Source of the DNA: a virus
Reading direction: 5' to 3' (one strand)
Virus record (IMG/VR): IMGVR_UViG_3300025120_000479
Span: 1 to 25,965 of that record
Length of the DNA: 25,965 nucleotides
The notes under the pieces were generated by a model, which searched no databases, was not told the DNA's origin, and saw only the letters and a program-made list of their open reading frames with translations. This document shows positions 23,307 to 25,965 of this stretch, in pieces (within the stretch, counting starts at the first letter, position 1; the number at the start of each line of letters is the position of its first letter). Made by a program: the position numbers and the translations under genes.

Positions 23307-23804
23307 ATGGCACCAACGTACAATTACGAAATGTCACCTATGGAACAGTTCAATCATCAGCGCAAACTAGGCGAAGAGTTCGAACGCAAAGTCATCAAGC
23401 TGCTAAAGAAAGCCGGACATGAAGCGTGGAAGCGCAAAGACCACGACTATGACCTGACGGTCGTTCTAGATGTCCCGCTCTATGGTGCCCACCGCATCAA
23501 GGCAGAATGTAAAATGGATTTCGCCGCCAGCGGTTCCGGCAACCTGGCACTGGAAACACAAAGCCAAGGCAAGCCGTCAGGTATTCACCCTGCAGGGCCG
23601 AACCCTGAACTATGGATACACGGTGTGGGCGATGAGGTCTGGCTAATGAAGACCAGCGCCATCCAAGCACTCTGCGACACACACGCCACAAGCTGGGGAG
23701 GTCGGCACGTCCCGGTCGGTGACAAGGAAACAGGTGCCAAGGCAATCCTGATGCCCATCACAGTGGCCAGAAAAGCTGTCGGCGGGGCATGGGTGAAGCT
23801 ATGA
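23307..23804 (+). CDS. PD-(D/E)xK nuclease-like protein
   Basis: 165 residues from ATG 23307, chosen over an in-frame ATG at 23262 because AAGGGG lies eight bases upstream and the earlier start would overlap the previous gene. The order LGEEFERKVIKLLKKAGHEA, HDYDLTVVLDV (Asp49), IKAECKMDF (Glu67, Lys69) and ETQSQG (a later Gln) matches the PD-(D/E)xK core of restriction or Holliday junction-type nucleases. Later WIHGVGDEVWLMKTSAIQAL resembles the edge strands of that fold. The exact family is unclear. It ends by ATGA overlap with the PP-loop gene, suggesting linked function. Confidence 0.6.
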   Translation: MAPTYNYEMSPMEQFNHQRKLGEEFERKVIKLLKKAGHEAWKRKDHDYDLTVVLDVPLYGAHRIKAECKMDFAASGSGNLALETQSQGKPSGIHPAGPNPELWIHGVGDEVWLMKTSAIQALCDTHATSWGGRHVPVGDKETGAKAILMPITVARKAVGGAWVKL

Positions 23805-24607
23805 AGCATTACACCCTGCCAGATGGTAACGTGCTAATCTCGTTTAGCGGAGGCCGCACCAGCGGCTATATGCTGCACCAGATACTGGAAGCCAATGGGT
23901 CACTGCCCACTACCTGCCGCGTAACCTTCGCCAATACAGGCAGAGAAGCGCCCGGCACATTGGACTTTGTGCAAGAGTGCGCTCAACGGTGGGGCATTCA
24001 TATTACGTGGCTAGAATATACCAGGGCAAACAATCGCTCCGCATTTAAAACAGTCAACCACAACAGCGCAGCCCGCAACGGTGAACCCTTCGAGGAACTT
24101 ATCAACAGCCGCCGTGGTTATCTGCCCAACCAACAAGCAAGATACTGCACAGCCGAGATGAAAGTGCTGACAATCAAACGCTACCTAGTCAATGAAGGTT
24201 GGACGCAGTGGGCAAACACAGTCGGCATCAGGGCAGACGAAGCACACAGACTTAAGCAATCAACAGATAAAAGATGGAACAATTGGTATCCTCTCAACGA
24301 TGCACAAGCCACCAAGCACACAGTCAAAGCATTCTGGGACACCCAGCCATTCGACCTCAACATAACGCCGGGTCACGGCAATTGTGACGGTTGTTTCTTG
24401 AAATCAGAGGCAACAATAGCCGCACTATTCAGAGACATGCCGGACAGAATGCAGTGGTGGTCAGACCAAGAAGAGAAGGTTGGGGCCACATTCCATAAAC
24501 GAGGCAGCTACGGTGCACTCGCTGAGTTCGTTAACAAGCAACAAACATGGCTGTTCAATGACGAGGCATTTCTTTGCCAGGCTTCAGACGGGGAGTGCAC
24601 AGGATGA
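23801..24607 (+). CDS. PP-loop enzyme of the PAPS reductase / DndC-like family
   Basis: 268 residues from ATG 23801 (ATGA overlap). An in-frame ATG 12 bases earlier is less likely. LISFSGGRTSGYML (12-25) is the SGGxTS pyrophosphate loop that binds ATP or a nucleotide, FANTGREA (43-50) is the next conserved strand, and RYCTAEMKV (114-122) and VGIRADEAHR (141-150) are family signatures. Cys116, Cys195 and Cys198 (CDGC) plus Cys259 or Cys266 could hold an Fe-S cluster, as in DndC and related enzymes. The family makes sulphate-reduction or sulfur-transfer intermediates. In phages the substrate is rarely known, and DNA or RNA sulfur modification or sulfur supply are the options. Neighbours are a nuclease-like protein and a zinc-finger protein. 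Confidence 0.75.
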   Translation: MKHYTLPDGNVLISFSGGRTSGYMLHQILEANGSLPTTCRVTFANTGREAPGTLDFVQECAQRWGIHITWLEYTRANNRSAFKTVNHNSAARNGEPFEELINSRRGYLPNQQARYCTAEMKVLTIKRYLVNEGWTQWANTVGIRADEAHRLKQSTDKRWNNWYPLNDAQATKHTVKAFWDTQPFDLNITPGHGNCDGCFLKSEATIAALFRDMPDRMQWWSDQEEKVGATFHKRGSYGALAEFVNKQQTWLFNDEAFLCQASDGECTG

Positions 24608-24801
24608 GCAGCGCCACAAATGAAGCCATGAAGATATGCCAGAAATGCGGGGGCACCGGCACCATACTGATAGAACTGTATCACCGGCAGTCTTTTGACG
24701 TTGATAGCGGATACATAGAGGAGCGGGTCGAGACCTGTACAGACTGTCTCGGCAGTGGTGAGCGCCTGACAGATGATGAGGATGACGAGGACGATGCGTA
24801 A
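24604..24801 (+). CDS. DnaJ-type zinc-finger small protein
   Basis: 65 residues, starting by ATGA overlap with the PP-loop gene. Two CxxCxGxG units, CQKCGGTG and CTDCLGSG, flank a beta-hairpin (ILIELYHRQSFDVDSGYIEE), as in one half of the DnaJ central zinc domain. An acidic tail (DDEDDEDD) follows. There is no J domain. Such mini-zinc-ribbon proteins are common in phages and probably bind one Zn2+. The internal ATG at 24628 is an alternative start. Operon placement suggests partnership with the PP-loop protein or the replication protein. Confidence 0.7.
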   Translation: MSSATNEAMKICQKCGGTGTILIELYHRQSFDVDSGYIEERVETCTDCLGSGERLTDDEDDEDDA

Positions 24802-25807
24802 GTCAGCCCTCAGTCCAGACCCAATAAGGGATGCGCCAGATGGCCACGGTGAGTACCAAGCACCCGGTCCATTCTGCCTCATACCGCCCAGAGCAACAGT
24901 GGACACACGCTTGCACAAATACGCCTCAACATTCGGTGTCCTCGCCTTCGTCTGCTCCTACGCCAAAGCACACACCGGCGTGTTCTTCATGAACCAACTC
25001 ACCGTAGCTGAAGCCATCGGCATCTCTCAGCAAGCAGTACACAAACACATGAAGAAGCTGGTCGAGTACGGCTACATTCAGAAGATACGCAAAGAAGATA
25101 ACAGAAGAGCATGGGGCAAAAGAGGCGCAGTCTGGAGGGTAATCTACGACCCCAGAATGTCACTGCAAGAGGTGCTGAACACCACACCAAAGACCGAGGA
25201 AGAACTCACAAGAGAGGCGCAAGATACAATGGCAGTAGCCAACCGAGGAGCCAAAGGACAGCTCACAAAGCAGCGTTCTAAGCCTGTGGATAAGTACGAT
25301 AGTCAACAACCTGCAGGTTGTAATAGTGATGAGGGCTATGTACGAAAAAACAACCTGCAGGTTGTACGAAAAAACAACCCGGAGGTTGTTAGTAGCTATA
25401 ACTTAGAACTAGAAGATAAGAATAGTATAAATGGTTTTGTTGAAGAAAGAAAGAAAAGCAAGTCTCACATGCCCACGCGCGCGCAAGGCGGTCATCAGCC
25501 TGAACGTGCATGTCGAGCCATCTGTGCAGCTTATGGTGTAGTATTCCAAGAGGCCACCGGGATACGCTGGCAGTACGATGACCGGCAGGTCTCAATAGCA
25601 GCGGCGGTGCTGAACATGGGATACACCGAGGACACGTTCATTGCAGACGCCACGGCAACAGCCGCATGGTTCATGTCTCAGGACAAGAAGCCACCTGTAT
25701 CGCTTGCATGGTTCACTCGTAAGGCTGAGAACAAGGCAGGGCACAAGACACCAGGGCCTGACATCAACGCCATTCTAGGCAAGGTCACGGGTGCTGCAAG
25801 ATGGTAG
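24794..25807 (+). CDS. Replication initiator-like protein with winged helix
   Basis: 337 residues from ATG 24794 (GAGG just upstream). In-frame ATGs at 24773, 24776 and 24782 are possible. The N-terminal half has a winged helix (TFGVLAFVCSYAKAHTGVFF, QLTVAEAIGISQQAVHKHMK, KLVEYGYIQKIRKED). A low-complexity charged linker carries the VRKNNxxV repeat coded by the iteron-like DNA. The C-terminal part (ERACRAICAAYGVVFQEATG, then WFMSQDKKPPVSLAWFTRKA) may bind host helicase or loader, as in lambda O and related initiators. Internal palindromic repeats followed by an A/T-rich stretch support an origin within the gene. It overlaps the PP-loop cluster upstream, and a truncated ORF begins in its last codons. 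Confidence 0.65.
   Translation: MRKSALSPDPIRDAPDGHGEYQAPGPFCLIPPRATVDTRLHKYASTFGVLAFVCSYAKAHTGVFFMNQLTVAEAIGISQQAVHKHMKKLVEYGYIQKIRKEDNRRAWGKRGAVWRVIYDPRMSLQEVLNTTPKTEEELTREAQDTMAVANRGAKGQLTKQRSKPVDKYDSQQPAGCNSDEGYVRKNNLQVVRKNNPEVVSSYNLELEDKNSINGFVEERKKSKSHMPTRAQGGHQPERACRAICAAYGVVFQEATGIRWQYDDRQVSIAAAVLNMGYTEDTFIADATATAAWFMSQDKKPPVSLAWFTRKAENKAGHKTPGPDINAILGKVTGAARW
25306..25321. repeat. Iteron-like palindrome copy 1
   Basis: ACAACCTGCAGGTTGT, a perfect 16-bp palindrome inside the initiator-like gene, preceded by TACGATAGTCA rather than the TACGAAAAA of the other copies. Confidence 0.6.
25341..25364. repeat. Iteron-like 24-bp unit copy 2
   Basis: TACGAAAAA followed by the same perfect palindrome (25350-25365). 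It forms a head-to-tail tandem with the next 24-bp unit. Confidence 0.65.
25365..25388. repeat. Iteron-like 24-bp unit copy 3
   Basis: TACGAAAAA then ACAACCCGGAGGTTGT (25374-25389), differing from the palindrome of copy 2 at two central bases. The A/T-rich stretch 25388-25460 follows directly. Confidence 0.6.
25388..25460. other. A/T-rich segment next to the iterons, possible unwinding element
   Basis: Strongly A/T- and purine-rich (TAGTATAAATGG, GAAGAAAGAAAGAAAA), unlike the flanking G/C-rich coding sequence. Placed directly after the three palindromic repeats, this is the arrangement of lambda-type origins within an initiator gene. The function is inferred. Confidence 0.4.
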
Positions 25808-25965
25808 TGTACAAACATCAATCGTTCCATTGGTATCTGTACAGGTCCACATTCCTGTGGTTTCTGGGGGTCAGCAACGCCACGTTTGCCGCTGGTCCTG
25901 ACCCACCGTTTTATACGGCGCGGCTGCGAGTGCGGGCCACGCCAAAAATCGGGCCTTGGGGGGGG
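25801..25965 (+). CDS. Truncated ORF at the window end, unknown
   Basis: Open from ATG 25801 (overlapping the previous stop by seven bases, with a GTG at 25807 as an alternative) to the last base, 55 codons with no stop. The start is MVVYKHQSFHWYLYRSTFLW and the later part is Pro/Arg-rich. No family can be assigned from this fragment. The last eight bases are all G, which may be an assembly or sequencing end effect, so the final residues are unreliable. Confidence 0.4.
   Translation, partial: MVVYKHQSFHWYLYRSTFLWFLGVSNATFAAGPDPPFYTARLRVRATPKIGPWGG

Noticed and set aside
25958-25965. Run of eight Gs at the end of the window.
   Set aside because: Most likely a contig-end or sequencing artefact. 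It also makes the last codons of the truncated ORF unreliable.

Overview
This window looks like part of a temperate, short-tailed (podovirus-type) phage or prophage. The host is probably an alphaproteobacterium, perhaps aquatic. The virion genes follow the T7-like order (tail tube A, tail tube B, small internal core protein, larger core proteins, fibre). The host guess is weaker: it rests on the style of the excisionase-like protein and of the small membrane proteins, not on any marker gene. I saw no tRNA, rRNA or CRISPR array.

Layout. (1) Positions 1-10431, plus strand: tail tubular A (5' truncated), tail tubular B and the internal (ejected) virion proteins, almost all joined by ATGA or TAATG overlaps. 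One of them carries a C-terminal ADP-ribosyltransferase-like domain of the polyvalent-protein type. Two neighbouring ORFs (3325-3969 and 3969-5291) are separated only by a G GGG GGG heptamer in the correct -1 slippery phase. (2) Positions 10428-14411, plus: a sigma70-like promoter, a T7-fibre-type adhesin with a short collagen-like segment, a triple LamG-like adhesin and a tail assembly chaperone-like protein. (3) Positions 14411-17219, plus: a tightly packed run of small membrane, coiled-coil and basic proteins, plus an M15 peptidase endolysin, i.e. the lysis and late region. (4) Positions 17216-21093, minus: a recombination operon (small membrane protein, YqaJ-type exonuclease, RecT-type annealing protein, LexA-like winged helix) and an integration operon (66-aa ORF, excisionase-like, tyrosine integrase). 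(5) Positions 21202-22305: a serine recombinase (minus) diverging from a ribbon-helix-helix protein (plus) across a 114-bp regulatory gap with paired GTACAA sites. (6) Positions 22298-25965, plus: early genes, namely a DUF1064 nuclease, small HTH proteins, a PD-(D/E)xK-like protein, a PP-loop (PAPS reductase/DndC-like) enzyme, a DnaJ-type zinc-finger protein and a replication initiator-like protein with iteron-like palindromes inside its gene, ending in a truncated ORF.

How it fits together: the divergent switch at about 22.0-22.1 kb would choose between early replication (rightward) and the leftward recombination genes. YqaJ and RecT would provide single-strand annealing recombination, and the initiator with its internal repeats would start replication. 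The late modules build a virion that ejects core proteins into the host, including the ADP-ribosyltransferase-like one. The M15 peptidase and small membrane proteins would lyse the cell. The most notable items are the candidate -1 frameshift, the injected ADP-ribosyltransferase domain, the intragenic iterons, the tyrosine integrase lacking the expected first catalytic arginine beside a second (serine) recombinase, and the PP-loop enzyme cluster.
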